DNA of 64,000 bases from Neonectria sp. B-13. Lineage: Eukaryota; Ascomycota; Sordariomycetes; Hypocreales; Nectriaceae. The notes beneath the pieces are model-generated. The model was not told the origin of the DNA. It did no database searches and saw only the letters and a list, made by a program, of their open reading frames with translations. This document shows, piece by piece, positions 10,443 to 22,434 of the stretch (positions are counted from its first letter, which is position 1; the number at the start of each line of letters is the position of its first letter). The stretch is from contig NOKP01000016.1 in NCBI GenBank assembly GCA_002682825.1, positions 1,639,660-1,703,659 on the forward strand, read 5' to 3'. A program made the position numbers and the translations under genes.

Positions 10443-13294
10443 TAAATAGATGATATGTGGACGCAGGAAGAAGAAATCACGGCTGGGGACAATACGCGAG
10501 CCAATTGGACATCCATGTCGCGTCATCCTTCGGCAAATATTCTAGGGCCGTGTCCATAAATAAATAAAAAGCCACTCACCTTGGCGCTTCAAGAACATCA
10601 TTTTTCCCCAAAGAGTATCGTATTAAACGTTTGTGATTCGAAAAGCGGCAGGAACACTCCTACCTCCAAGAACGGCTTATTCAAGTCAATTGCGGAAGGA
10701 AGCTGGACCTGATTCCCCAGTCACGGCCCCATCCATGCATCATCTAGGTTGTATCCCACGATCCCATACGTTCAGCTTCAGATCTTCAGTCTTGCATGCA
10801 GTCTATCGTGGACGAGAGCAAGAGCAAGGTGTAGACGGTTATCTTGTAAGACTCACTCACGAAAGTTTTAACATCATTTTAGCATGGGCTCTGTGCTTTA
10901 TTATTTTGATGAGAACAACCGGTCGGGCATTGTTATTTCTGGCCCGCCACCTGCGATTTGGACGAAACGCCTACCCAAAGAATAGTGCCCGTTATAAACA
11001 TTGGACAAGATCAATCTGAACAGAACTATGAACGACTTCGCAGTCCAGATAGGGCCTGTCTTTGAGGAAGACAAAGACTCTTCCCTGATAGCATACACGG
11101 ATGCTGGTCGCATAGTCCAATGCCTTAGTTCAGCAATTCTACAGCAAATCGTAAGTCAATCGATAGCTACTAACTCTAACTAAATAGTTAAAGACAGGCA
11201 TATCCAAGGTTTTCCTATGAACTCGCTGAGTCCTATCTCAGTACTGGCTAATGAGTAAAGAGATATTTAATCAAGACGTTTTCTGCACAATCAGCCATGC
11301 ATAACATTCGGCTGACGGCTTGTTTGACGACCTTGTGAGATGCAGACGTAAAATTGCATACACTTCGATTTCATGGATTGTGCCTCGGTACTTTTCATCT
11401 ATTGCGTCTTGCTAGGAATTGGATACACGACTAGAACGGAATATAGCGTGAGGCTGGGGACGAAGATGTCCATCACAGCGGTGCCGCACTAGAAGGCCGA
11501 CATTGTTATACTTATTGCTACAGCCAGGACATTCAGTCGATGTCGTAAAGTGTTGTTCGGACCCTCAGCTTCTATCAATAAGTTGACTGGGAGAAGGGGT
11601 ATGTCGAACGCCGGACTCAGCCCGTGCTAGGGTGAATACCGTATCCCAGTTACCTGCCTAGACAGCATCAGGGTCAACTCTCCAGAATGAAGGATGGGAT
11701 GCGGCAAATAATGTCACGAATGTTATCACACGAGCCGGCAGATTAGCTCCACATTTTTACGTCGTCAAACCCCCGCGCTCATACCCTTCAGGGTTTAAGC
11801 TCGAAGCGATATATCGTCCTCTATCCACACTTGTGGACCACCACAAAAAGTCACAAAAAGTCCAAAAAAACATACAACAGCGAGGATTCCCCGGTCGTCA
11901 CCGACCCGAGTACTAATTCGCCGCTTCTCAGCTTGACTAAGGGAGAGCGGACGGGATCCCGTATTTTCTAAGAGCTATGGTCGTATGTGCTAGATGAGCC
12001 GAGGATGGAGATCATGAAACCGGGCCCTTCACAACCGAATTTCTCTTCGCACAGGACAATTAGACTCCTCATATGTTGCGAAGAGAACTGCGTACTTCTT
12101 CATTCTCTTTGCAGTTTGAGTCACGATCAAGATGGCCAACAAATCTTGGGTTTTCGGAAACGTGAGAGCAAGGAAGGAAGCCCAAACCGGGTGTGACGAA
12201 CTTCCAATTGTTCGGCAACCAACAATCCGCAACTCAGGCAAACAACATTTGCAGCAATACCCCAGAAAGAGCCTATGTGTGTGGATCTTCAAAACTGCTC
12301 CATTTTTTGTGACGGACAATGCCTTGACAGGGACGGGCACAAACCCCACACGGCTAGAGCTTTTTGCTCGTTGCCTCAGTCTTCCAATTGTGAGACTGAG
12401 GAACCTTTCAGATTAACTGAGAGTTCAAAATACGTAAACGAAAGCTGGCTAGACATTAGTGACGTGTGTGCAGCCAAAGCTGTTGTAGTAAGTGGCAGGT
12501 TGATGTCAGTCTAAACGATGACCAATGTGATTCCGCGCGGTCCAGGTTCACTTCAACGAACCTGATTTGTAAACTTTCTGATCGTTAGAACTACTTATGC
12601 GTAATAGAAAGTTCGGTTTGTCCTTGGTAGTTTGTAGAGAACCCACGATTAGGGCCACTGGTTGCATCGCTTTTGGATTGGCTTGAGCATGATACAAAAC
12701 AATGAACGCCTAATGTCAATGCGCAAACATGAATGTTGAGTGATTGGAAATTCCTCTGCATCTAATATTTAAACCATACCGCCGTCGCCGTATATCATTA
12801 CTGCAAGGACAGAAGGAGGATGCGCCATGTTGCTCGCATTGATCCTCTTACGCATGTGCCTCTCCAAATTGGTATGGCATCAGAATAGGTCCACTCAAGA
12901 CTCACGAGGTCTTCCGTTTCCATTGGGAAGTCCCCATGATGCCCTTGGTAGTTCTGTCGTATTTCTTTTACCAGCATCCATTATAATGGGTTGCAGAACT
13001 ACAAACCAATTACACTTAGAGCTATGACACGATAAGCTATTTTGCTAATTTGGAGGAAAGCATCGATGGGCTCTGGTTTTAAAAATAGCACGAGATTCTC
13101 AACACAACCAATAGCGAATGAATACGCAGCTGAGTTGCCACGTGATATACGTACATAAGGCTGAAGAAAATAATCATCCTACGCTGAAGGTGGGTCACTT
13201 CTTCCTCATCCCCTCATGAGACCTTTTGTCTTGCACTTGCCTCTCAATTGCACCCAGCTCTCCCGGCGTCCCAGCTGGAGCACTGAAAACGGCC
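10443..13294. other. 2.85-kb intergenic stretch, no supported gene
   Basis: Both strands are broken by stops about every 60-110 codons and none of the frames shows a motif or a plausible splice chain. No tRNA, long repeat or terminal inverted repeat seen. An unspliced small gene or long non-coding RNA cannot be excluded. Confidence 0.5.
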
Positions 13295-15695
13295 ATGGCA
13301 GATTTCTTAAACTTGTCTGAACTTCCTTACGTCATCACGGATATTCAAGACACGACACGGCAGTATCTGTGGGATATTTCTCGCCATAAGTTTTGTGTGT
13401 CTTGCTACAATCTTTACCCTACTGTACTTTCACTCATTGCACCCCTTGGTGGTGTATCAATGAACGAAGTTGGGGACGATACCTTGGAGAGGGAGTCTCC
13501 ATTCGAAGAGGCTCTAGGATCTCGAGATTGGTTCACATGGAATTTTTCCTATTTTAAGACGTATCAGATTCAGAAGTCGCTTCCTGAAATTTCCGCCACA
13601 GCAGCGTCAGGCTGTGTCACCTGTATGCTACTTAAGGATGCCATAATCAGATTCACGAACAACGCAGTCGATTTCGATGATCCGCTCCTGTTTGCAGAAC
13701 TGCTTCTCTGCAGAGGGCATGCCTTGACGCTTCTGGTAACAAGGGGTACTGAAGAAGATGAAGAAGAAGACATGTTATTCCCTTCATATGGTCCGAAGGG
13801 GACAGTACCGGTCACTGGGCCTTATCAACTCTACACTCTCCTCGGTACGACTGATTCTACATCATGGTGTCCTTAAACTAAATGTTTCAGGTTCGCCTTG
13901 TCCGTGGCCGACCATTGGCAGTAGCATGACCAAAATATATCCTACGACCACCAATCGGGTTGTAGGGGGGTACGCGGCTCATGTTTCCACGGATTTCAAA
14001 ACCGACGCTTGCTTCGACACAATCAAGGGATGGATCGCCACTTGCAAGAAGCTTCATACAATTTGTGGGGAAGCCGATGCATCAACAGTAAAAAATTTTC
14101 CCAAGCGAATCATCAGCATTGGATCAGCATCAAACAACGAGATTCGCGTTGTGGAGCGTGGCGATTCATCACCTCCGCTGCGGGAGCCATACATAGCGCT
14201 GTCTCACTGCTGGGGCAAAAGTCGTCCTTTGACCCTAACAAAGGATACTTTAGCCCAGCGAAAGGCCCATATCCCATTCCAAGCCCTTCCTCAAACTTTC
14301 CAAGACGCTGTGGTTATTACTAGAGGCCTTGGAATTCGCTACATTTGGATCGACTCACTGTGCATCATACAAAATGACACCCAAGACTGGGAAATCGAAG
14401 CAGCTAAGATGTCTTCAATTTACAGTGATGCAGAGCTTGTACTCTCTGCAACTGGATCAGCGGATAGTACTGCAGGAATGCTCCAGAACAGGAAGCCATT
14501 TCTGACTTGGACAGGCTCCTACCCAAAAGAAAAGCCTTTCCGTATATATGGTCGTGAGCTCATCCAACATGAGGCTTTTGGCTGGGCTCAGGAAGAAAAC
14601 GATATGGTGAAAGGCTCAGCGCTCATCGCGAGGGAAGGAAAACCACTCTCATCTGGAAACGTCCCATTGATGACGCGGGCATGGTGCTTTCAAGAACGCC
14701 TGTTAGCTACGACCATTCTCCACTTCACCAAAGACGAGGTCGTTTTCGATTGCTTGACATCGATAGAGTGCGAATGCGGAACGCTCACAAGACATGAAGG
14801 AGATTCTCACCTCGCTTTTCGCCGTATTGTCAAAACGGGCTATAAATATGTCCGCGGCTCGACTAGCTTTCTCCAAGGACTAGTTAATCCCTTTGATTTA
14901 CAGAACAGTGACGCTGTTGAAGAGCCAAGCTTCCCCGATGGGTTCGTGGGACATCACGAGCGCTGGAGGGACTTGATCGTCCAGTACTCCCAGAAGGGCA
15001 TTACCGTGACGACGGATCGCCTCCCTGCTGTCGGTGGTTTGGCATCGAGATGGTCGAACGATATGACTGGGAGGTATCTCGCGGGTCTGTGGGAGAAGGA
15101 TCTGCTTCGTGGCCTCCGCTGGTGGCCCAGTGAAGCCGAAACAGACTTAGATGAAGAACCCCCGTATGTCGCCCCGAGCTGGAGTTGGGTCAGCGCCTGC
15201 CGTGGCGTTACCTGGGGCACACAGGGCTTCGAAGGTACATTGTCCTTCATCGAGATTGATCTGGCTCGTACGCAATGTCACCTAAGCGGACTAAATCCGT
15301 ACGGCGAGGTTGACTACGGCTACATCTTTCTCACCGGTCGCATCATGGAGATAACATTCAGTGTCAAAGCCGACATGGTCTGGCTCCAGAAATTTGGCGA
15401 GAAAAAGAATTTGAGGCATCCCGATAGCATCTCTCAACTAGAGGGCATGGAGAAGCTTGGTAACTGCAAGCTCTATTGCCTTCGGCTCTGCACACAACTC
15501 GGCACTAGCAATGCGTGGGACGACGATATCGCCTTGGTGTTGAAGAAGGCGGATGGAACGGACTTGGCCAGACAACCGAAAGAAGTTCAAGATTTCCCAA
15601 ATGTGTATCGGCGAGTGGGTTTGTGGACGGCATATCGTGTTAGATCCTGGCATCATGCACAGGATTCGGTCCAGGAGGATTTGTATCTTATCTAA
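13295..15695 (+). CDS. HET-domain (heterokaryon incompatibility) protein
   Basis: Two exons, 13295-13844 and 13891-15695, joined by a 46-nt intron (gtacga..tttcag); 784 residues. The first ATG in frame is MADFLNL. The HET signature begins at residue 284 (YIALSHCWG), followed by LPQTFQDAVVITRGLGIRYI, WIDSLCIIQND, the helix WEIEAAKMSSIYSDAELVLS and later RAWCFQERLL. A Cys-x2-Cys pair lies upstream (SGCVTCMLL), a layout common in fungal HET proteins that carry a short N-terminal region before the domain. The C-terminal ~350 residues have no second recognisable domain. HET domains are TIR-related effectors that trigger cell death in non-self recognition; most genome copies have no proven role, so a death function here is inference. 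Confidence 0.93.
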
Positions 15696-16475
15696 ATCAT
15701 GGGAGCTTTCTTCTTTTGAGTAAATTTCCCTTACAAGACATGGTGCGTACAGCAACTGGCAAATGGCTGTTTGATGTAGAAGGAGGCTCCTGCTGTGGGA
15801 AATTTGCGGTGCAGTTGGTGAAGCTGGTGAAAACCGGCAAGTTTGTCGTCGTGGGTGGCAATGAGACAGAGGTCAAAGGGTCCGGTGATAATTACCCACA
15901 TCGTCGACCACTGTAGTAGCGAAGATGTAGTCCACGAATGGATCCGAGCCATCGTTGGCGACGACCTCAAACACGCCTTGGACATGGTCGACCCTCCAGA
16001 CAGTCGACTTCTAGCCCTAAACGCACTGTCTAGTCATAGGTAGGGCGCACTCGCAAGATTAGGCGCCAGCCCCTCGTTGAGTCTAAGGTCCAAGGAAGAA
16101 GGCCAGGTTCAAGCTGCTCGGCGTACACAGGTCAATTGGTGAGGATACATTTTGCATTCCGTTCTTGGCAAGCATTTACGAGTGCCTTGCGATAGGTACC
16201 ATTTCTTTTTGAGTTATGTGACAAACAAGGCTTGTTTGTGAATAATTATTTGCTGCGTACTTTTCACTTTTGTTTATGTAGTGATCATTAAGCTATTCGA
16301 CTATCATAGGTCGCAAACTTCTCGCTGCTCCGGTGTTCTCGACATAACAAGAAAAGAAGCAAATGGAATAGTCTTCTCACAACCCCAATCAAAGGCTACA
16401 ACCAAACCCCGCCAGTTTTATTGCGCCTTCAAGTAAACTCTGCCTCTAAGCGCATGAACTGTGACAAGACATCTC
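15696..16475. other. intergenic between convergent genes
   Basis: Tail-to-tail interval between the HET gene (plus) and the membrane protein (minus). Only short frames; nothing supported. Confidence 0.55.
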
Positions 16476-17774
16476 CTAGCGGTGACTGCCGTGCGGGTTG
16501 TAATTCTGTGTAGGTAGCTCCTGGGCTGGCATTTCGAACACGGCTTGAGCAGGCTCCGAGGACAACTCTTGGGGCGAGACAGCATGAGCATTGTATTGGT
16601 TCGGCGACACCTGCTGGTTGTATTGTATCGGTGACGGTTGTTGGGGAGGAGGAGTCTGCGTGAGTTGGTAGGGGCTATACTGCGGCGACTTGCTGTCGGC
16701 AGGATGGGGAGAAGTTGAAGGCTTAGAGATAACCTGAGGGGGGGGCCCTTTGGTGTTCCACACGGCTGTTGATCCCGCCTCGTAGATGCCGGGAGTCACG
16801 CTGGTTGCGGGAGGAGAGGCAGGGGGGTAGGCAGGAGGGTACGCCGCCTCATTCGATGATGACGACACGGCGACGGAGGTCCCTTCCTTTGATCCGTTGC
16901 ACTTTCTCCTCCGCAGGAATAGCAAGAGGCCAATGATTCCGATGATGAGGGCGCCTCCGATACCTCCAACAGCGCCGCCGATGATAGCGCTCTTGTTGGA
17001 AGAGGAGGAGGCACTGGACGTCTCGCTGGTGGCCTCCGAGGTTGTCGATGAGGAAGTTTCTGTGGATATGGGGCTTGAACTATCTGTGGCTGCACTTCCA
17101 TCGGTCTGGGTCGAGTCGATGGCGGTAGTGTCGGCGAACGAGCTCTTGGAATCGTCAGTAACGGTAGTCGCCGCAGCTTCGGCCGTGATTGTCTCCTCTT
17201 CGGCAGTCGTCTCGGCGGCGGTAGTCTTCTCGGCAGATGTTTCTTCGGTGGTGGTCTCTTCGGTGGTGGTCTCTTCGGCGGTGGTTTCCTCGGCGGTAGT
17301 CTCTTCGGCGGTGGTCTCTTCGGCAGTTGTGGACGTCGCTTCCACGCCGATGGTGGTCAGAGCACTAGGAGTTCCAACAAAGTAAATGACATTATCCCCC
17401 GAGCTACAGTCGTAGTCGTCGTCACCAGTGCAGTAATACATATCCTTGCTTGCCGATGGGCATTTACCCAAGCCCGCGCCGCCTGACTCGTTGTTGTCGA
17501 TGCAGAAATCAGGGCATGAATCGCTATCCCATGACTTGTCGGTGCAACTTCCACGGACGTACTCGGTTGCATCCGACTTTTCCAGCTCATCGCCGGTTGC
17601 TTGGCAGATGCCGTTGGATAAGCATGCGTAGCCCTGGCCGCAACAAGACGAGTTGCCATCACTTGAGGGGCAAGGGGTGTCGTTGGAAGCCAGGTCACCG
17701 TTGGGATAGTAGCATTTGGCAGTTACTCCCGTCGCCAGGTATTGCGCGGCGAGGAGAAGTGGAAGGAAGATCAT
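16476..17774 (-). CDS. Cys-rich single-pass membrane protein with Ser/Thr stalk and Pro-rich tail
   Basis: Intronless, 432 residues. Signal peptide MIFLPLLLAAQYLATGVTA (1-19). A Cys-rich ectodomain at 20-125 has about 14 Cys, including SCCGQGYACLSNGIC and SCPDFCIDN. An acidic TTAEE repeat stalk covers about 149-195, then a Ser/Thr-rich segment to 260. One membrane helix (263-287, AIIGGAVGGIGGALIIGIIG) is followed by a basic stop (RRRK) and a cytoplasmic tail rich in Pro/Gln/Tyr. The layout is that of fungal cell-wall-associated receptor or sensor-like proteins, similar in plan to Wsc/Mid2 sensors, but the ectodomain does not show a clear WSC motif. A surface role, heavily O-glycosylated, is inferred; the ligand is unknown. 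Confidence 0.85.
   Translation of the reverse strand: MIFLPLLLAAQYLATGVTAKCYYPNGDLASNDTPCPSSDGNSSCCGQGYACLSNGICQATGDELEKSDATEYVRGSCTDKSWDSDSCPDFCIDNNESGGAGLGKCPSASKDMYYCTGDDDYDCSSGDNVIYFVGTPSALTTIGVEATSTTAEETTAEETTAEETTAEETTTEETTTEETSAEKTTAAETTAEEETITAEAAATTVTDDSKSSFADTTAIDSTQTDGSAATDSSSPISTETSSSTTSEATSETSSASSSSNKSAIIGGAVGGIGGALIIGIIGLLLFLRRRKCNGSKEGTSVAVSSSSNEAAYPPAYPPASPPATSVTPGIYEAGSTAVWNTKGPPPQVISKPSTSPHPADSKSPQYSPYQLTQTPPPQQPSPIQYNQQVSPNQYNAHAVSPQELSSEPAQAVFEMPAQELPTQNYNPHGSHR
17190..17330 (-). repeat. 15-bp tandem repeat coding (TTAEE)n / (TTTEE)n
   Basis: Within the membrane protein gene, about nine units of 15 bp encode T-T-A-E-E with variants TTTEE, TSAEK and TTAAE. Codons differ slightly between units, so this is an ageing minisatellite likely to vary in copy number between strains. 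Confidence 0.85.
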
Positions 17775-19399
17775 ATTGATGATAGGAATTGGTGCTTTCG
17801 AATGGTTCTAATTATAGGCTTCGAGACAGGAGACAGTCTCGCAAGTCAGTTGCCGAGAAGATGAATCGATAACAAAGAGGAAGACAGAAGACGCCAAGTC
17901 CAGGGTTGAAAAAGTGGACGGGATGTCGGTTGCTTTAACAGAAAACAACTGCAGTCTCCTCCACAATGCACCGACTTGCATCTTAGCTCACGACTCAGAC
18001 CATGGACTGATACGACTCTCCCCGCCGATGCTCTGACTCCTGAGTCCGCCCAGTCTGCCTTACTGTGCCGCAAAACCAGAAGCACGGCAACTCCATATCT
18101 ATATATCGTGATTGGTGGGCCCACCACGGAAAGATGGATCAAGGTCGGTGTGCTAGAAGTAGCGTACGCGTACTACGCAGTCCAGAGTCCATCTAAACAC
18201 TGGCAATTCGCCTTGTAGGCAGGCAGGGGCTGCCTTGTCCTTGGTGTTGGGTAAAAAAGCAAGGGCGGGTTCGTCGGTAGATTTGACCAGAACCAGGCTG
18301 GTGTGAACCGACCAGAGTAGTCTTCATGTTGTTTCCGTGCCGTCCCGTCCCTTGATTATATCCGGCGTGTACCAAGGCGCGTCTAAGTGGTGTCACCAGT
18401 GCGTGCACCAACTTTGTGACCAGTCTGGCAAGGGCCAAATTCCGTCTTGCATCGGGAAACAGCCTCTTTGGGCAATTGGTATATGCTTGCGCATGCGGAG
18501 AGCCCTGAGCATTGAATGCCTTGCGTGTCAAGCTAGAGAAGAGAGATTGCAATTCTGTGCCGCTTCCACAACCATTCATATGGCAAGATCTTGTTTATAT
18601 ATTTCAGGGCGATGGCTTAGACCGGTCGAAATGTTTATTGTCCACGTACTTCATCGCAAGGGATACCCACGACCAATATCTGGCACAGATCTGCATACTA
18701 GGTCTATGAGAGCCGGGGTTGTGGCTTTTCTGGTACATCACTATATCTACTCTGCATTTCCAATGCCCGCATGCCTATTGCTACTTGTCCTGCTTCACGG
18801 CAGTTCTGAGAAAACGACTCAGCAATCTCTAGGTAAACCCGTTGTTTATGAATGCCTCGTAACTAATTCGTGGACGAGAGTCAGCCCCGAAGGAACAGTG
18901 TCCAATCTAGATGTCCAGTGGAGTAGCGGCAATTTGGAACTAGTGAACTCCTTCCATTGGTCTCTTTACGATAGATTGACAGCACGAGCGAGACGGAAAC
19001 CTTGCTGGTAAACCCCACTTGGCGGGTGATTCGAAATTAATTGCAGGTGGATGGAGCGAGCACGATTCGCAGTGCTATCCCATTTTGGCTCACCTCCGAG
19101 AGACCCACCGCAGCCGCATCTATTTTCGCTGGGGAAGCCCACGACGCTGAACACATCTTGCAGTAGTTTCAAGACGTGCTACGTTTGCTGAGGAAAGGGA
19201 GCCTGAAGGTCAACTTCCCGGAGTTTCAACGGTAATGATCTGCTAGCGGTAGGAGTATACCCACTACTCGTCAAGTAAAACGCTCTTTCCAATGGAGACA
19301 TTAGGTAGCTTGATAGGCATTGACATTGATACGGCTTGTGAAGGGTTCTATCTGATCAAAACTCCTCTGTAGGACCCACTGCCCGCATCTCCATTAAGT
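17775..19399. other. intergenic, no supported gene
   Basis: Includes the promoter of the membrane protein gene. A 224-codon frame (18337-19011, plus) begins at GTG, has no ATG near its start and no motif; I treat it as chance. Confidence 0.45.
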
Positions 19400-20110
19400 T
19401 TTCCTGCAGCCCCTGGACCCCGGACGCGTAGTTACTATGTACACTTCTGTCCAATCCTAGCCCCGTACCTGTCAAAGAAATAAACGGGAATGGGGCACAC
19501 GCCAGAGCGGTAAATGCTTGACACTCGACGCCCAGTGGATCCTCGGAGAATTTGTCCAGGCAAACAAACACAACCCAACGGGTACCACGATAACACCCAC
19601 TATGCAGACATGAAGTCGAATTTCAGGAGTCCTGCCGCCCAGAGTCGATGCCACGCGTTTCTAGTACCGCTTGTTCTCGAAGACCATGTACACGAGGGCC
19701 ATGCACATACCGATTGCCATGCCGATGAAGGCCAAGCCATTCTCCCATAGACCAGCCGCGCCGCTGTCGAAAGACGATGGGGAAGGCCTCGAAGAGCATT
19801 ACATGGTGACATAGGTGGCGGCGATGAAGATGTTAAGGAGGACAACAATTAGCTCGAATAGGGGAAGCACCCACGGGCGAGACAGGCCCATATTCAACAG
19901 AGCCCCTAGTTTCTTGGGCCCGTTTGATGGTCCACGTTGCTGACATAGATCTTGCCCGTGCACTTAGTCAAAGCCGCAGCTCTCCACGTCAAGGGTAACG
20001 GGGCGTATGTCTCGGGTGTAAGGAGAACGCAGGCAAGCAGATGACAGCGCACAGAATAGTACTCAACCCCAGCAACCACCACATGATGGCGGATTGGGAG
20101 AATGATGCTT
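19400..20110 (-). pseudogene. remnant of an MFS transporter (DHA1/TPO-like), C-terminal half
   Basis: Reading the minus strand in shifting frames gives an ordered series of DHA1-type transporter segments. ETYAPLPLTWRAAALTK then CTGKIYVSNVD lies around 20000-19930, and the SRPWVLPLFELIVVLLNIFI region around 19900-19820. AAGLWENGLAFIGMAIGMCM and MVFENKRY lie around 19760-19664, and CIVGVIVVPVGLCLFAWTNS around 19610-19545. Stops interrupt it, for example TAG at 19661-19663 right after ENKRY, and at least four frame changes are needed. The N-terminal half is missing: upstream of about 20110 the similarity ends. Clearly non-functional. It lies head-to-head with the dead aldehyde dehydrogenase, which suggests an old divergent pair. 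Confidence 0.8.
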
Positions 20111-20902
20111 GATAAGGGTGTAATGAATCGGAGCTTTAGGCTTGGTAGAACATGGAGATATGAATTGGTGACCGTGTCTTTCGAGTCTACTTATACCCTT
20201 TAGGTCCCGGGTATAAGTAATGCCTCCATGCGTGTTGCTCTCGTTGAGCATCACCCTGCTTTGCAGCCAAGGCCTTCTCTCACTCAGCTCAATATCCAGA
20301 GACCAAGGTTGTCCCGAGTGCTTTACTGAGTCTCTTAGCAGTTCACTGGCCATGGCTGGTGACTGTTCTGTTCGCATTCCACCTACTAAATAACCGGGTG
20401 TCCGGAAACCTCCACTGCATCCCTGGCCCATTTATCAACTCCATTCCGTGATCACACAAATGCTCTCCGTCTGGCAAGGCTCCAGCCATGCCGGCGATAG
20501 ATCCCTGCATAAGAAGCACGGAAAAGTCGTGAGATTCGCACTTGTCCGCCATGGACCAGATTTACAGCATTATCACGACTTGATACAGTACCCGCAGGTG
20601 GCCTAACTACTCCTGGCAGAGCTGCAGGGGGCGGGCTGTGAGATTGTTCATTTTCAAGCTAACATAAGGTGTTTTTAATGTCACGTTATCCGACGATCTA
20701 TTCTCCGATATCAGTAATAACGCTGTCTGGAGAAGAATTCGAGATCCGGCGATTTCAGATATGGAAGGCAACAAATAGTACCAGTACGTACTGGATCACA
20801 AGAAACATTCCATCCTGCACCTCTCAACGATATTATCGTCACCGATGCAGTCCATTGCGCCGGATCCGAAGAAGTCGACGATGGGGTAAAAGCCAGAACA
20901 GG
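20111..20902. other. interval between two divergent pseudogenes
   Basis: No coding similarity recognised. Probably the former shared promoter plus decayed 5' ends of the two pseudogenes. Confidence 0.4.
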
Positions 20903-21830
20903 ACTTTGCTCTTCGTAGGCTGGAAGATCGTGCTTGTAATCGCGGCGGGAAACACATATATCTACAAGGTGAATATCCGGTCCCAACACCAACTCAATTA
21001 ACTACCAATGTCAACAGTGAGTCTTGGAGGTGCTCGGAAAGGTCCCCCCTCTCTGTCCTCGCGCTCGGAAGACTGATCGTCGATGCGGGCTTCCCTCCGG
21101 GCATCGTCAACCTCCTGGGCGAAGCTGACACCGGCCAGGGGTTGGCCTCACACATGGCCGGTAGCTAAGATTAGCTTCACGGGGTCATTGGTTGTGGGCC
21201 GCGAGGTGCAGGTAGCCGCGACGAACAGCAATCTCAAGCGGTGCACGCAGGAGCTCGGGCATGTCGGTGGTGCTGGTGTTTGAAGTTGCCGAGATGGAGA
21301 ATGCCCTAGTGGCCATGTTGATGGGCTTTTTGATCAACTCGACGCAGATTTTTGCGGTGATGACGAGGCTTCTGGTGCAGGAGGCCGTAGCAGCTGTGTT
21401 TGTGGCGGGCTTGAAGGCGCGGTTCGAGAAGGTCGTCTTGGCGAACCTAGAAGCCGCAGATACATTTATGGGCCTGCTCTTGGACAATCAGCAATACGAC
21501 TGCGGCAACAGCTATATTTAACACGGCTGCAAGACGCCGTGAGTTGAGGTTGTAACCAGAGGCAGCCCAGCTTTCGGCGAGACGGGGCTTCTTCGTCACG
21601 CCGACGATATTCCTTAACCTTCCTGTCGACAGCTCCGTGTGGCGGGAGTAGATCTTCGGGCCAGTCCTCTGCGTGCGTACCTTCAAGGCGGAAGAAGAAG
21701 CCATCGCACTGCTAACGACTCCGACTACGGGCTGGCGGCGAGTGTCTTCACCAGCGACATTTCGTGGGGCCTGCGCGTTGGTGCTTGCGATCGCGCTGGG
21801 ACTGCTCAGACGTCGACCCACTGTGTCCAA
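20903..21830 (+). pseudogene. remnant of an aldehyde dehydrogenase
   Basis: Ordered ALDH segments appear in changing plus-strand frames. LLFVGWKIVLVIAAGNTYIY (20906-20965) is followed by an intron-like gtgaat..caacag (20969-21017). Then come LALGRLIVDAGFPPGIVNLL (about 21060-21120), VAKISFTGSLVVGREVQ, NLKRCTQELG, GFLINSTQIF and FGPVLCVRTFKAEEEAIAL (about 21655-21712), and DYGLAASVFTSDIS. At least three frameshifts interrupt it. The catalytic Cys expected in the NS-x-QIC motif is Phe (codon 21351-21353), so even the translated parts would be inactive. The N-terminal ~150 residues and the C-terminus are absent. Confidence 0.85.
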
Positions 21831-22434
21831 GTATGGTTGCCATGCTGGCTTCACAGCTTGTTTTGCAGGCAATCGACAGTTACAGGGAGAAGAGTTATCG
21901 ACTAGTATACGAGATCCTGCATTCCGAACATGAACTGGGGCACGACGGCGCTGAAGTCCTCGATGAGGTTTGGCGCAGGAGAGATTTGATCAAGTGTGGT
22001 AATACAGCTGAGAAGAGGTCGCACTGGCAGGAAGTCATGTCAGACATGAAGGTAGATGTGGCTTTGATGTGAATACATACCTAAATAGTCGCTAACGAGC
22101 CTCCCGCTAATTCGTTCTTGCCGCTTTTCAACCAGCCACCTACATATCCACTATGCATGATAGTAGGCCTAGAGTGTATTTAGTAGGCCAGTTTCGTTTA
22201 CTGTCAATTCAATAGCGCTTACATAGCTCAAATGATCCATGGCAAAACTCCTTGAATTAATGACGTGGCTCCTATGAGGAATCCGAGTTTTTATGGAGCT
22301 TTCTTTTGTGGCTAGCTGAATTCTGACGATGGATTAATTAATATCTCCGAAGTGCATTATACAATAAGCCAGAGGACCTCTCGTGGATAGCTAAAATAAA
22401 TCAACAGGGCATTGTGCCATTTTCGGTTTTCATT
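21831..22434. other. intergenic, presumed promoter of the SNARE-like gene
   Basis: A frame running to about 22072 (QAIDSYREKSYRLVYEILHS) is open but begins inside pseudogene debris. Nothing else is supported. Confidence 0.45.

Noticed and set aside
18337..19011. 224-codon plus-strand frame
   Set aside because: Starts at GTG, no suitable ATG, composition unlike the coding genes here.
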